This document shows positions 62,143-64,000 of a stretch of 64,000 nt of DNA, piece after piece. The notes under the pieces were generated by a model that did not search any database, was not told where the DNA came from, and worked only from the letters and a program-made list of their open reading frames with translations. Numbering within the stretch: the first letter of the stretch is position 1; each line of letters starts with the position of its first letter. The stretch is from Anoplopoma fimbria (Eukaryota; Chordata; Actinopteri; Perciformes; Anoplopomatidae), in the NCBI RefSeq assembly GCF_027596085.1, contig NC_072456.1, forward strand, positions 23,766,218-23,830,217, given 5' to 3'. A program made the position numbers and the translations under genes.

Positions 62143-64000
<1,858 letters not shown>

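Overview
This is vertebrate nuclear DNA from a teleost fish, probably a percomorph or other acanthomorph. The protein-coding parts are short exons with GT/AG borders and matching phases, separated by long introns. The non-coding DNA is rich in repeats typical of teleosts: tRNA-headed SINEs, LINE 3' fragments with microsatellite tails, TTAA-flanked MITEs and many CA, GATA and AG microsatellites. Nothing suggests a prokaryotic operon, a virus or a CRISPR array.

Two genes are present, lying tail to tail. On the + strand are the last six exons of neurocan (ncan), the brain chondroitin-sulfate proteoglycan: one EGF module (5349-5462), a C-type lectin domain in three exons (24371-24529, 28009-28091, 28566-28710), one sushi/CCP module (39152-39334) and a terminal exon for a His/Arg-rich basic tail ending at a TGA at 42173-42175. 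All junction phases agree, so the C-terminal G3 domain reads without a break. On the - strand is the 3' part of hapln4 (brain link protein 2), with the second half of the Ig domain (63858-63686), link module 1 in two exons (63585-63470 and 62397-62211) and link module 2 plus a C-terminal tail (59821-59430). Its 5' exons lie beyond position 64000, and the 5' exons of ncan lie before position 1. The pairing makes sense: lecticans and HAPLN link proteins bind hyaluronan together in perineuronal nets, and vertebrate lectican and HAPLN genes are paired in the genome (NCAN with HAPLN4).

Layout: 1-5348 ncan intron; 5349-42175 ncan exons with introns of 0.5 to 19 kb; 42176 to about 43165 ncan 3' UTR; about 43.2-58.5 kb non-coding DNA between the two 3' ends; about 58.5-64 kb hapln4. 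The 19-kb intron holds a dense nest of retroelements at 11.1-15.2 kb (nested LINE 3' ends, a compound GATA/GACA/GA microsatellite, a 13-unit minisatellite and a SINE). It also holds an apparently intact tRNA-Val(TAC) gene joined directly to a SINE core at 19.83 kb.

I see no undescribed multi-gene system. The observations most worth checking are: opposite-orientation MITE copies flanking the frame-neutral CCP exon, which could favour exon skipping or circular RNA; the intact tRNA-Val fused to a SINE body, with the core shared by a second SINE that has a different head and tail; a perfect palindromic estrogen response element inside a dispersed repeat; a retroelement insertion whose empty-site paralogue lies 1 kb away; and an unusual exon split in hapln4.
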